Source: an uncultured Bacteroidales bacterium (GTDB taxonomy: Bacteria > Bacteroidota > Bacteroidia > Bacteroidales > UBA4417). Taken from it: 35,049 nt of DNA. Under the pieces are notes generated by a model. The model had not been told where the DNA came from. It did no database searches and worked only from the letters and a program-made list of their open reading frames with translations. This document shows positions 26,866 to 34,968 of the stretch, piece by piece; position 1 is the stretch's first letter; each line of letters starts with the position of its first letter. The position numbers were made by a program, and so were the translations under genes. The stretch is from positions 1 through 35,049 of the forward strand of contig CAIRHD010000391.1 of NCBI GenBank assembly GCA_903878265.1. The letters are read 5' to 3'.

Positions 26866-27078
26866 TCAGGATTTGGAAGGTTTGAACTGTTTTAAAAACG
26901 AAATGAAAACCGCAGAGGCATAATTATACATTACAGCAGCGGCGGAGATAAAATCACTGTTGCTGGGGAAGCCCTGCAAGAGGATTGAGAGGAGTGCATG
27001 CAACAGGATAGTGGAAAAGGATTTGATCCGTTGCAATACGATGTGGAGAATAATAGATATAGTTATAAGCCTCACCAT
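26866..27078 (-). CDS. Small hydrophobic protein of the element
   Basis: This 70-residue frame fits tightly between the HTH gene (2-base gap) and the DUF3987 gene (5-base gap), which supports it being real. It is rich in Ile/Leu, with a probable membrane helix at residues ~3-16 and possibly a second at ~22-35. The tail is basic (KQFKPSKS). There is no recognisable family, so the function is unknown. It could be translated only to couple its neighbours. Confidence 0.5.
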   Translation of the reverse strand: MVRLITISIILHIVLQRIKSFSTILLHALLSILLQGFPSNSDFISAAAVMYNYASAVFISFLKQFKPSKS

Positions 27079-27080
27079 GT

Positions 27081-27383
27081 TTAACCCCTCCTCGATTTTG
27101 ACAGTTTAGCATTTACTTCTTCTTCGATTTCGGCAGAAGTGGACATGCGGTTACGTTGTAACCAAACATCAAGCTCGGTACGGTTGAAATACAATTTCTT
27201 GCCCTGGGGGCAGAAATGCGGTATTTGCCGGGTGCTTGTTAATTTGTAGAGATGGGATTGGCTTACATCGAGATAGGTGCAAGCCTCGTTAAAATTCAAT
27301 ACTGTTTTTTGCAACAGGTTTTGCTCATCCAGCTTAGAAGCTATCTCGGAGAGCTTGTTTAAAATCAATTCTTCGTTTGCCAT
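27081..27383 (-). CDS. Excisionase-like helix-turn-helix DNA-binding protein
   Basis: It has about 100 residues from the ATG at 27383. The frame is open to 27428, but MANEELILNKLSEIASKL is the natural start. An N-terminal coiled-coil-like helix precedes an HTH_17/MerR-like domain: LNFNEACTYLDVSQSHLYKLTSTRQIPHF, then the wing KKLYFNRTELDVWLQ. This is the usual excisionase-type protein of Bacteroidota integrative elements. It may control excision with the integrase two genes upstream, or regulate the downstream genes. The C-terminus is basic (KLSKSRRG). An inverted repeat 63-85 bases upstream may be its operator. Confidence 0.85.
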   Translation of the reverse strand: MANEELILNKLSEIASKLDEQNLLQKTVLNFNEACTYLDVSQSHLYKLTSTRQIPHFCPQGKKLYFNRTELDVWLQRNRMSTSAEIEEEVNAKLSKSRRG

Positions 27384-27445
27384 CGTTTTGTATATTTTGA
27401 AAACGGGGCAAAAGTCTAAAGTGGCCAATCGGAAAAAAGTGAGAC

Positions 27446-27468
27446 AGTTATATCTCAGTGAGATAACT
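27446..27468. promoter_or_regulatory. Inverted repeat upstream of the excisionase-like gene
   Basis: AGTTATATCTC pairs with GAGATAACT across AGT: nine base pairs with one bulged A. It lies between the upstream gene stop (27487) and the HTH start (27383), so it is a candidate operator or a small hairpin in the mRNA. Confidence 0.45.
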
Positions 27469-27486
27469 CCCTGAACTCATTATACT

Positions 27487-28974
27487 TTATTGCAGTTGTT
27501 TGAAGATATTGTCAATTGTTAGGTAATCTTTAGGTTTTTCGATCTTATTTGAATAGAGATTCTGAGCTTTAAAAGGCTTTTGCTTTTTGGTAAAAAACAT
27601 AGCAGAATCCTCAATAGCTTTTGGTGTAAAATTTTTAAAATGAGAACTGAATTTATCAACAATATACCTAAACTGAACTGTTTCGCATCCAATATAAATC
27701 TGAGTAGAATCAGGTTGTAAATCTTTGGAAAGGAAAACGGTAACCAATTCATCAGCATTGTTCTTTTGTTCATTAAGCAAAAAAACTTGATTGCATAATA
27801 GGTGGACAACGGTTTTAAGTTTCGTTTGGTCACCAAGAAAACCGAAAGCCAGTTTTTGTCGGCCCTTATTTTTTTCCGGGTACGGATCTTCTTCTTCCAT
27901 TATTACCGGGAATTTTTCAGTGAAACGTTGCGTATAAATTGTTTTTTGTTCTGTAAAATACTTGTATAACATTTGCGGTATTGACAGATTGTTATTGCTC
28001 GAAGGCAGGATGTAATCCAATTCATCCAGCAATTTGTTAACTGCCTCTAAACGTTGTTGACCAAACTGCAATTTGTTGATGGGTTGTAGCATGGCTGCTT
28101 TTGCTTCTTCCAGGATACTTTTTATTGTACTAAGGTATGTTAGTTGCTCAATTGTTTGCAATCCAAGGTCAGTATCTTGTGAGAATAAGAAAATGAGGTT
28201 TTCAAATGCTGCCTGAAGCTTTTTAGAATCGGTGGGCTGGTGCTGCTGAATTTGTGCCAGCAGATGGAGTGCAGCACTCTTTGAAAATTCATGGGTAGTC
28301 TGTATTGATTGAAAGTGAAATTCAAAATAGGGTGTAGTTGGTATTAAAGGCGATTTGTCAGGATAGGCTTCATTCAGGTAATGCAGGTAAAAAAACTCTT
28401 CAGAAGTGTTATCTTTTAGTTGCGTAGAAAAAAGTTCCTGGATTTCAAAAAACAATACTATCAGTGTTTTTTTCAAAGTGTATAATGTATAATATATATG
28501 ATCGCTTTGAGAATCAGAAATTAAAGTGTATTCTCTTTCCTTCAGTTCTATTGCAGTTTGCTGGGCTAAGACTCTGATATTCGTAAGAGTTTTGCTTACC
28601 TGATAACGGAGGTCCAGAAGCTCAGTCCAGTTGCTTGCCTGCTGGATGAAAGCATTTAGAACCCGAAGTGATTCTGCCGTAATCATTGAATAATAAAACT
28701 GAGTAATAGGGTTGGTGTACCTGGGCAAATCAATTTTAAAGATATGCTGCTGCAAAGGTGAATTATTGTTCGGGGTTTCGTCCCTAAGTACTTTTTGCAG
28801 CGTGGGGTAGTCTGCTAGAATTACCAGAAGATAGGAGAGTAATTCTGTTATAGTCCCAGGTGGAGTTGTTTTTGCTGATTTGATTATTTCTGTAAACCTC
28901 CTGGTATTTGAGATGTCAATTTTCCACGGTTTCAATGAACCATGCAGAATACTATCCAATATCTTGATTTCCAT
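27487..28974 (-). CDS. Unknown element protein next to the integrase
   Basis: This 495-residue, mostly helical and probably cytoplasmic protein has no signal peptide. The C-terminal ~120 residues (from LAFGFLGDQTKLKTVVHLL to the end) look like a compact domain with a conserved feel. The pattern is reminiscent of RteC-type or DUF6617-type proteins from Bacteroidota elements, but I cannot confirm the family. It starts 8 bases behind the integrase stop, so the two are probably co-transcribed. A role in regulating transfer or excision would fit its place, but is inference. Confidence 0.6.
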   Translation of the reverse strand: MEIKILDSILHGSLKPWKIDISNTRRFTEIIKSAKTTPPGTITELLSYLLVILADYPTLQKVLRDETPNNNSPLQQHIFKIDLPRYTNPITQFYYSMITAESLRVLNAFIQQASNWTELLDLRYQVSKTLTNIRVLAQQTAIELKEREYTLISDSQSDHIYYTLYTLKKTLIVLFFEIQELFSTQLKDNTSEEFFYLHYLNEAYPDKSPLIPTTPYFEFHFQSIQTTHEFSKSAALHLLAQIQQHQPTDSKKLQAAFENLIFLFSQDTDLGLQTIEQLTYLSTIKSILEEAKAAMLQPINKLQFGQQRLEAVNKLLDELDYILPSSNNNLSIPQMLYKYFTEQKTIYTQRFTEKFPVIMEEEDPYPEKNKGRQKLAFGFLGDQTKLKTVVHLLCNQVFLLNEQKNNADELVTVFLSKDLQPDSTQIYIGCETVQFRYIVDKFSSHFKNFTPKAIEDSAMFFTKKQKPFKAQNLYSNKIEKPKDYLTIDNIFKQLQ

Positions 28975-28981
28975 ATAAAAT

Positions 28982-30214
28982 CTATTTCAATTGAGTGAGC
29001 AAGTTAGCATATTCCAGCTTAACATCATCTGTAAAGCTATCTAAATATCCTTCTGTGGTTATTTCAGAGCTATGCCCCAAGGATTCTTTAATGAATGAAG
29101 TAGAAGCCCCTTTTCGCTTTAATACTGTTGAGAATGAATGACGGGCTGCATAGGTGCCGATTTTCATTTCGATTTCCTTTTCAACCCGTATGTCTTCCAT
29201 GTGTTTGTTTACCCATTTGATAAAACGCTGGCAGCGGTGCTTAACTGTTACAGGATTTAAACCGGCTTCGAGTATCGGAAACAAGTAGGGGTTTTCAGGA
29301 TTGGTATTCTTTTGCCTGTTTATAATCTCCAGGACTCTTGGATTAAGCCCAACCTTGATGGGGCGCAGATCTTTCTTTTTGGTCCTCTTGGTTTTTTCGC
29401 GGAAGAAATAAATATAATTGCCATCCAGATTTATGGGTTTTAGGTGGGCTATGTCAGTGAAGTTGATCCCATTACAAAGGTATGAGAAAATCCAGAAATC
29501 GATTGCCTTTTGTTTAGCAGGTTCAGCGGAGGTATAATCCAAAAGCTTTTGAAGGTCATCGGATGGTAGAGCTTTTTTAATGTTACGGCCGGCAGGGATC
29601 TGATATTTTTTAAAAGGGTATTTATCGGCTGACAACATGTTATTATCAATTGCCTGGTTAATGATGGCTCTGAGCTGCCGCATATAAATGCCTATCGAGC
29701 TTGTTGACTTCCCGGCCTTTGTCATGTGGTTTTCATAGGACTGCAAAAACTCAGGAGTAATGTCATAAATGGTCAGGTTCTTTTTGAACCCAGATATTGA
29801 ATTGATGGTTGTCTGGTAGGAAATAGCAGTACCGATTTGGCTGTTTTCTTTTAAGGTTTTGATGTAGCGGTCAAACCAATACGAAAGTTTCGAAAGGTGC
29901 TGTTCGCCAGAGTTTGAACTTTGTTGAAAGAAAGCTTCCTCAAAAGCCACAATTGAGAATGGGTGGAGGTTATCAATAATCTTTTGTGCCTTGGATTCGA
30001 TTAATTTCAGGCGAGCTTTCAGCGCTTTAAGCTCAGCATCGCGGAGGTTTGAGGCGAAAACTTTATCCCATTCGTCTTTGGTAACGGCTTCTTTGATGCC
30101 GTATTTTTTTTTGCCTTCACCAAAGTAGATATTTAATTTAACGGGGTACTTTCCGTCCTTGTTTGCCTTAGTCCCTTCTATTACAAAGCTTACTGTTGCT
30201 GTGTTCTCTATCAT
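28982..30214 (-). CDS. Tyrosine recombinase / integrase (Bacteroidota type)
   Basis: This 410-residue protein has three parts: an arm-binding domain (~1-95), a SAM-like core-binding domain (~105-205) and a catalytic domain (~215-405). Catalytic residues visible are Arg358-His359 (AARHS), His381 (LGHSS) and the nucleophile Tyr390 (TEGYLDSF). At the usual first Arg position the sequence reads LCNGINF, so that Arg appears replaced by Asn248. Some related Bacteroidota integrases appear to share this form, but it is worth checking. The gene starts about 155 bases from a tRNA-Asn fragment, the expected att geometry. Tandem and inverted repeats between them are candidate arm or Xis sites. Confidence 0.93.
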   Translation of the reverse strand: MIENTATVSFVIEGTKANKDGKYPVKLNIYFGEGKKKYGIKEAVTKDEWDKVFASNLRDAELKALKARLKLIESKAQKIIDNLHPFSIVAFEEAFFQQSSNSGEQHLSKLSYWFDRYIKTLKENSQIGTAISYQTTINSISGFKKNLTIYDITPEFLQSYENHMTKAGKSTSSIGIYMRQLRAIINQAIDNNMLSADKYPFKKYQIPAGRNIKKALPSDDLQKLLDYTSAEPAKQKAIDFWIFSYLCNGINFTDIAHLKPINLDGNYIYFFREKTKRTKKKDLRPIKVGLNPRVLEIINRQKNTNPENPYLFPILEAGLNPVTVKHRCQRFIKWVNKHMEDIRVEKEIEMKIGTYAARHSFSTVLKRKGASTSFIKESLGHSSEITTEGYLDSFTDDVKLEYANLLTQLK

Positions 30215-30226
30215 AATATAAGTATT

Positions 30227-30271
30227 AAAAATGCGACCAAAAATGCGACCATATCTTTACACAAAGATATG
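30227..30271. promoter_or_regulatory. Tandem and inverted repeats between integrase and att site
   Basis: AAAAATGCGACC occurs twice in perfect tandem (30227-30238, 30239-30250). It is followed by a perfect inverted repeat, CATATCTTT/AAAGATATG (30250-30258, 30263-30271, loop of 4). Next to an integrase and its att site, these are likely arm-type or excisionase sites, or an operator for int. Confidence 0.55.
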
Positions 30272-30372
30272 AAATAAGTGATAACAAAAACAAAGAAAAG
30301 AATAATAAATATTGATTATCTGTGTGTTAGATAATATAAGCAGAAATAAGAAAATATAAGAAAGAAAAAAAT

Positions 30373-30418
30373 GTGACTGTTAATCAGAGGGTCTCAGGTT
30401 CAAGTCCTGAAGGGGGAG
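30373..30418 (+). other. 3' fragment of tRNA-Asn(GUU): attachment-site scar
   Basis: The sequence gives the anticodon loop CTGTTAA (anticodon GTT at 30379-30381), the 3' half of the anticodon stem, a short variable loop, a perfect T-arm (stem TCAGG at 30394-30398, loop TTCAAGT, stem CCTGA at 30406-30410), and the 3' acceptor strand AGGGGGA with discriminator G at 30418. The 5' half is missing. Integrases of this kind usually recombine in or near tRNA 3' halves, so this is the attachment duplicate at the integrase end. The complete tRNA-Asn is expected at the other end of the element, but I do not find it in this window. Confidence 0.8.
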
Positions 30419-30435
30419 CTTCAAAATCACAAGAT

Positions 30436-30470
30436 AAAGACCTGTAATTAAACACATTACAGGTCTTTTT
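30436..30470 (+). terminator. Intrinsic terminator behind the tRNA-Asn fragment
   Basis: AAAGACCTGTAAT pairs perfectly with ATTACAGGTCTTT (13 bp, 7-nt loop) and runs into TTTTT. It is the natural terminator of the tRNA-Asn gene and marks the start of resident chromosome. Confidence 0.85.
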
Positions 30471-30905
30471 GTTTTCGGTACAGGCAGAAATACATGCAGA
30501 GTAATCCGGCTTACCAAGAACACGCAATATTATCGGCAAAGTGATTATCTTTAGATAGAATTGGAATTGTAACAATTCACCTCCACAATTCGCCATTTCA
30601 ATGCTTTGTAAGGCTGAATAGAATTGGAATTTAATCAATTAAGTCTTGTCATTTGAAGTACAAAACAATCTCCGAGAGGTAACGCCGTATGGAAATTAAT
30701 AATTTTAGTATTACAATAGTCCACTCCGACAAGTCTTTTTTAACCACAAAGGCTCTAAGGCTCTAAGTTTCACAAAGTTTATAATTCTGAATAACAATGC
30801 TTTGTGCCCCTTTATGTCATGAAGTCTTAGTGGCATTTCTTTGTTTTTGGGTTTTCGGAGCGGACTCAATTATCTAATTATCACATTATCGCATTCCCAC
30901 ATTAT
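30471..30905. other. Intergenic region with a MITE-like repeat
   Basis: No real gene is seen. It includes direct repeats with ATAGAATTGGAATT (near 30556 and 30618) and the MITE-like copy 2 at 30719-30865. Confidence 0.5.
30719..30865. repeat. MITE-like element, copy 2 (147 bp)
   Basis: It starts with GTCCACTCCGA (30719-30729) and ends with TCGGAGCGGAC (30855-30865), the same inverted ends as copy 1 at 16378-16514. The inside has AACCACAAAGGC near one end and CTTTGTGCC plus CTTAGTGG toward the other, giving further internal pairing. It is non-coding, and no target duplication is visible. Confidence 0.65.
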
Positions 30906-32120
30906 TTAATTTTCAATAGGCTTCGCACCATCAGGCAATTTTGTTGGAGGACCAAAAGCAGGATTTGTCAGGAATATATCATCACGTAGGGTTTTGATAA
31001 AAGCGATAAGGTCAGTTTTTTCGTTTTGAGTCAGGTTGATGCCGCCATCATAAGCATGGTGCATTAACGGATGAACATTCGGCGACCAGATTATCCCCTG
31101 GGAATAAAATCCGATGACTTCTTCCACGGTTTTGAAACGGCCATCGTGCATATAAGGACCGGTGAGTTCGATGTTGCGCAGGGTTGTTGCTTTATAAGCG
31201 CCTTTATCCGATGGGTCGCCGGTAATCGAAAAACGATCGCGGGGATCATTAAAAACAGAATCTTTTCCGTTATTATAAAACAAGTTCGTGGTAAAAAGGG
31301 GATTGCCCGAACCGCCGTGGCAATGGAAACAATCGGCACCATCTTCGGTCATGAAAAGCACATAGCCATTTAACTCCTGGGTGCTGAGCTGCTCTTCGCC
31401 ACGCATATATCTATCGAATTTCGAATCGGACGAAATCAATGTACGGGTAAACTGGGCAACAGCTTTGCTGATATTCCGCATGGTGACGGTTCGGGATCCG
31501 AAGGCTTTTTCGAAGAGTTCAGGATAACCACTTATGCTTTGAATCATGGATTTGGTTTTGTTGGTGTCGCCGGCAAATTCATGAGGGGCGGTAACTGCCA
31601 TTCCAACAATATCCTCAATATTGCGTTGCGATCGACTTGTATTTCCTTCAAAAATCGCCCCTGACCAAAGGTATCCCGTCTCGTTCCAAACCAGGTTGAT
31701 CATAGGTAACATAAAGTGGGGAGTTTTAATGCCGGTTATCCCAAAAGGCCTGCCACCCAAGAATTTAGGATGGTTGATGCCGCATTCAAACGAACTGGAT
31801 TGCAGGTGGCAGGTGCCGCAACTCATCATACTGTCGGCATTGGTTTTGCCCGACATCCGTCCATCATAAAATAGGTTCCTGCCTAATTCAACCCCTTCCA
31901 CCGTCATTGGGTTATCGGGTGGGATATTCATGTGGGTGGGGAAATATTTTGGCACTTCAATAATGTAAGGGGTTGGATTGTAGTCGGTATCATCATGTTT
32001 GCAGTCCGAAAAAGAAAAAGCAAGCAGGACGAGGCCAAAACTAAGTATCCTTCTAAAAGCAAACCACTTAACATTTTTTTTAACCATAATAACAATACGC
32101 TTTTCGAGATCCAAAATCAT
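30906..32120 (-). CDS. MbnH-like di-haem cytochrome c peroxidase (MauG/CcpA family) lipoprotein
   Basis: This 404-residue protein has two haem c motifs, CGTCH at 101-105 and CFHCH at 264-268, typical of the MauG/bacterial cytochrome c peroxidase family. An N-terminal hydrophobic segment ends in a lipobox-like FSFSDC (Cys40), so it is likely a periplasmic lipoprotein. The first ATG (32120) overlaps the stop of the upstream gene as ATGA, which favours coupling. The ATG at 32087 would give a shorter, more usual signal. The neighbour is an MbnP-like protein; in characterised MbnP/MbnH pairs, MbnH oxidises a Trp of MbnP to kynurenine, creating a copper site. That pairing predicts a role in copper handling, not just peroxide removal. 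Confidence 0.85.
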   Translation of the reverse strand: MILDLEKRIVIMVKKNVKWFAFRRILSFGLVLLAFSFSDCKHDDTDYNPTPYIIEVPKYFPTHMNIPPDNPMTVEGVELGRNLFYDGRMSGKTNADSMMSCGTCHLQSSSFECGINHPKFLGGRPFGITGIKTPHFMLPMINLVWNETGYLWSGAIFEGNTSRSQRNIEDIVGMAVTAPHEFAGDTNKTKSMIQSISGYPELFEKAFGSRTVTMRNISKAVAQFTRTLISSDSKFDRYMRGEEQLSTQELNGYVLFMTEDGADCFHCHGGSGNPLFTTNLFYNNGKDSVFNDPRDRFSITGDPSDKGAYKATTLRNIELTGPYMHDGRFKTVEEVIGFYSQGIIWSPNVHPLMHHAYDGGINLTQNEKTDLIAFIKTLRDDIFLTNPAFGPPTKLPDGAKPIEN

Positions 32121-32896
32121 TTCACACTTCCCGAAAAAGAAACCGCAAAAGCATTAGCCCCGTTTTCACAAGCTTTCAGCATGGCATTTTGGTTTTGCAT
32201 AATTTGTCCGCCGGTTTGGTTCCAATCCCACAAATTCGGTGCTTCAAACCATTTTTCAATATTCATGGTTATGGTAAATACATTGTTGTTTGGGGTTGTT
32301 TGGATATTGAGCGGGAGCGTTACTTTGAAATAATTTTGATAAAAAACTGTACCATCCTCATTCATGCCAATGCCAAGATGTAGGTTGAACGGCTTGATCG
32401 TATCGCCTGTGGCCTTCCATTTTCCATTCATTTTCATATAATGATACCCACCGCCCATCATATCTGGCCAAAACATATCCCGTTCGGGCGGGTTCACAAA
32501 CAAGCCAATTTTATTTTTAGCCTCATCGATACCGAAAATGAATGAAATACTTGTATAACTGCTAACGGGTAATCGGTCTGCAGGATTCCATTCCAAGGTA
32601 TAAGGTATGTCGATATCAATATAATGGATACCACTGTCGGAAACGATCGGAAATACCTCACCATTAGCGGCAGTAAGTCTAACCTCCGAAATAAAACACT
32701 GCAGCTCATCAACCTCATATAGGTTCCCTGCCATGTTGGTGTATTTCATGATGCCCTTTTGCAGTTCGGAACCATCAACATTGGTTTTGAATAAAAAACG
32801 GGGTGCTACAGGTTCAACATTTTCATGTTTGCACGAAACTACAAGTGCCAGAAAAGCTATGATTGTGAAAAAATATTGGTAAAGACGGGTATTCAT
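32117..32896 (-). CDS. MbnP-like copper-binding periplasmic lipoprotein
   Basis: This 259-residue protein has a lipoprotein signal (residues 1-22, lipobox LVVSC with Cys22 followed by KHE). The body matches the MbnP family: LYEVDELQCFISEVRL, DIDIPYTLEW, SYTSISFIFGID, DMFWPDMMGGGYHYMKMNGKW and HLGIG. Its Trp, His and Met residues are typical of the copper site. It is encoded directly before the MbnH-like peroxidase with a 4-base overlap, the standard arrangement. It probably binds copper in the periplasm after modification by MbnH. A -7 element lies about 25 bases upstream. Confidence 0.85.
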   Translation of the reverse strand: MNTRLYQYFFTIIAFLALVVSCKHENVEPVAPRFLFKTNVDGSELQKGIMKYTNMAGNLYEVDELQCFISEVRLTAANGEVFPIVSDSGIHYIDIDIPYTLEWNPADRLPVSSYTSISFIFGIDEAKNKIGLFVNPPERDMFWPDMMGGGYHYMKMNGKWKATGDTIKPFNLHLGIGMNEDGTVFYQNYFKVTLPLNIQTTPNNNVFTITMNIEKWFEAPNLWDWNQTGGQIMQNQNAMLKACENGANAFAVSFSGSVK

Positions 32897-32920
32897 TTTG
32901 TGGATTTATTTGAAAACGCA

Positions 32921-32928
32921 CAAAAATA
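32921..32928 (-). promoter_or_regulatory. Promoter -7 element for the MbnP/MbnH pair
   Basis: The minus strand reads TATTTTTG, matching TAnnTTTG, just upstream of the MbnP-like gene. A TTTG about 15 bases further upstream may serve as a poorly spaced -33 element. Confidence 0.5.
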
Positions 32929-32976
32929 ACCTTTATTACCTATCAAACTTCCCAAAAACCACTATCATTTTGTTGC

Positions 32977-32984
32977 TATCTTTG
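32977..32984 (+). promoter_or_regulatory. Promoter -7 element for the DUF2027-Smr gene
   Basis: The plus strand reads TATCTTTG followed by CACC, a good TAnnTTTG match. Transcription would start near 32991 and give a leader of about 80 nt. It is divergent from the MbnP promoter about 50 bases away. Confidence 0.5.
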
Positions 32985-33072
32985 CACCCCTCAAAATATA
33001 CGGTATAATCTTCCGTATTCAATCCACAGAATGTGATTATTGATGTATGAGGCAAACTTATATTTGATAAAA

Positions 33073-34164
33073 ATGAAATTTAAACCAGGAGATAAAGTAA
33101 GGTTTCTGAACTCAACAGGGGGCGGGACAGTAGTTAAAGAAATCAACGCGTTTATGGTGTCGGTCGAAATAGAGGACGGTTTCGAAATACCGACACTAAG
33201 CAGCGAACTTGTAGCCATTGAACCTGCAGGCACTTCGGGCGATTTGTTCCTGAACAAAAATGAAAGACGCGGCGAAATATCAGTTAAAAAAGAAGAGCCT
33301 AAACCAGAAATTGTTGAAGACGAAAGACTTAGCCGAATTGTTCTGCGTGGCGAAAGCCCAATAATGTCGAATGGCATTTACCTTGCTTGGGTACCGCAGG
33401 ATCAGCAACGTTTGCTTACTGGCGGTATAGATGTTTATCTGGTAAACAATACGTTGCACGATATCCTTTACTCCTTTTTCATCAAAAATGCTGAAGGCAA
33501 TTTTTCAGGCATGGATTATGGTTCGGTTCCACCCGATTCGAAAATCGTGATTGAAAGCATTGTACGCGACGACATTGGTTTATGGTCGAATGGCATTGTG
33601 CAAGTGATTTTCTTCAAAGACGAAAACGAAAAAGTGCTTATGCCCGTCAGTGCAACTTTCAGGATAAAAGGTTCAATATTTTTTCAGGATGGCAGTTACC
33701 ACGAAACCCGTTTTCTCGCTAACCGCAAATCCATTATTTATACGGTCTGCGAATTGAACCGGATACCAAGCACTTACGAACAACTGTTGATCGAAAAAGA
33801 AAACCAACAGCCCATTCCTTTAGCAGCAGTGCGGTTCAAGCCCGAAACAGCCATTGACAATTACCGCACCGCTCCTGGCGAAGCCGAGATTGATCTGCAT
33901 ATTTCGGCTTTACGCGAGGAATATGGAAAACTAACGCCACACGACATACTAACCATACAAATGGGTGTTTTTGAGCGAATGTTGGGCAGCGCAATTGCTT
34001 TCAGGTTCAACCGCGTAGTATTTATCCACGGCATCGGCAATGGAACCTTGAAACAAGCAATTATCAAACGTCTGGGCGAATATGAGGACATAGAATCCCA
34101 CAATGCATCGTTTGCCAAATATGGAAATGGCGCTATTGAACTTTTCCTCAGAAGGAATCAATAA
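33073..34164 (+). CDS. DUF2027 protein with C-terminal Smr domain
   Basis: It has about 363 residues from the ATG at 33073 (MKFKPGDKVRFLNSTGGG). An upstream ATG at 33040 would add 11 residues that do not look conserved. The N-terminal ~60 residues form a small beta-barrel (KPGDKVRFLNSTGGGTVVK), then a linker. The DUF2027 core follows (~110-250; GIYLAWVPQDQ, YSFFIKNAEGNFSGMDYGSV). The C-terminal Smr domain (~285-363) contains EIDLHI and the nucleic-acid-binding VVFIHGIGNGTLKQAI. This Smr form is typical of Bacteroidota, is cytoplasmic, and may nick or cut branched DNA or stalled-ribosome RNA. The exact substrate of this family is not known. Confidence 0.88.
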   Translation: MKFKPGDKVRFLNSTGGGTVVKEINAFMVSVEIEDGFEIPTLSSELVAIEPAGTSGDLFLNKNERRGEISVKKEEPKPEIVEDERLSRIVLRGESPIMSNGIYLAWVPQDQQRLLTGGIDVYLVNNTLHDILYSFFIKNAEGNFSGMDYGSVPPDSKIVIESIVRDDIGLWSNGIVQVIFFKDENEKVLMPVSATFRIKGSIFFQDGSYHETRFLANRKSIIYTVCELNRIPSTYEQLLIEKENQQPIPLAAVRFKPETAIDNYRTAPGEAEIDLHISALREEYGKLTPHDILTIQMGVFERMLGSAIAFRFNRVVFIHGIGNGTLKQAIIKRLGEYEDIESHNASFAKYGNGAIELFLRRNQ

Positions 34165-34194
34165 ATATTTCGGTTTTCGGATTTCGGAATAAGG

Positions 34195-34911
34195 TTACAT
34201 CCTATAAACCAGGGCATTAATATTCATACCTGCGCCAACGGAAGCAAAAACAAGGTTATCGCCCATATTGATTTTTTGCAATTCCAGCTTATCTTTGAGT
34301 ATCAGGTCGAATAAAGTAGGCAATGTTGCCACCGATGTATTCCCAAGCCAGGAAATAGACATGGGCATTACATTTTCGGGTATATCAAATATGTTATAAA
34401 GCCCGAATAGCCTTTTTAAAATTGCATCATCCATTTTTCCATTAGCCTGATGGATAAGCACTTTACTGACATCTTGCAGATGGATGCCACTTTTTTCGAG
34501 GCATTCTTTTATTGCTTGAGGCACGGTTTCGAGTGCATATTGATACAGCCGCCTCCCATTCATTTTGAGGAAAAGCTGATTCTGGCTTTTATATCCGGGA
34601 TTGAAAGACTTGTTCATGTGCAACATTTGTGAATACGCAAAAGTATCGGAGCGCGTTTTATGCGCCAATATCCCAATTGGGGTTTCGCTGTCCCTTGCTT
34701 CAATAACCACCGCACCAGCGCCATCAGCATATAACATGCTATCCCGATCGTGTGGATCTGAAATCCTGGATAAAGTTTCGGCACCTATAACCAGTATTTT
34801 TTTTGCGTCGCCTGATTTTATAAAATAATCGGCCTGTATGACAGCCTGCAACCAGCCGGGACACCCAAATGTTATATCGTAAGCAACAGCATTGGGGTTA
34901 TTTATCTTCAA
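34195..34911 (-). pseudogene. 5'-truncated FabH-like 3-oxoacyl-ACP synthase III
   Basis: This 238-residue frame covers the C-terminal two-thirds of a FabH/KAS III enzyme and keeps all three catalytic residues: Cys17 in FGCPGW, His154 in IHQANGK and Asn191 in WLGNTS. About 110 N-terminal residues, half of the first thiolase-like domain, are missing. The frame has no ATG; it opens at a TTG directly after an in-frame TGA, and upstream lie a terminator hairpin and a promoter-like element rather than coding sequence. A folded active enzyme is unlikely, so this is probably a decayed paralogue or a rearranged gene. The C-terminus (VGAGMNINALVYRM) is intact. A frameshift is less likely because no KAS N-terminal sequence appears in the other frames of the 138 bases shown. 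Confidence 0.7.
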
Positions 34912-34926
34912 TCACTGTTGTCCGGT

Positions 34927-34968
34927 AAAAAAAATAAAACCAGGTTAGCTTTTTACGGTTAACCTGGT
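34927..34968 (-). terminator. Intrinsic terminator upstream of the FabH-like fragment
   Basis: On the minus strand ACCAGGTTA pairs with TAACCTGGT (9 bp; 34960-34968 with 34939-34947) and runs directly into TTTATTTTTTTT. It would stop transcription just before the truncated FabH-like frame. Confidence 0.75.

Noticed and set aside
30384..30638. Small minus-strand frame ending in PPSGLEPETL
   Set aside because: This ending is the known artefact of translating the antisense of a tRNA T-arm and acceptor; it lies over the tRNA-Asn fragment.
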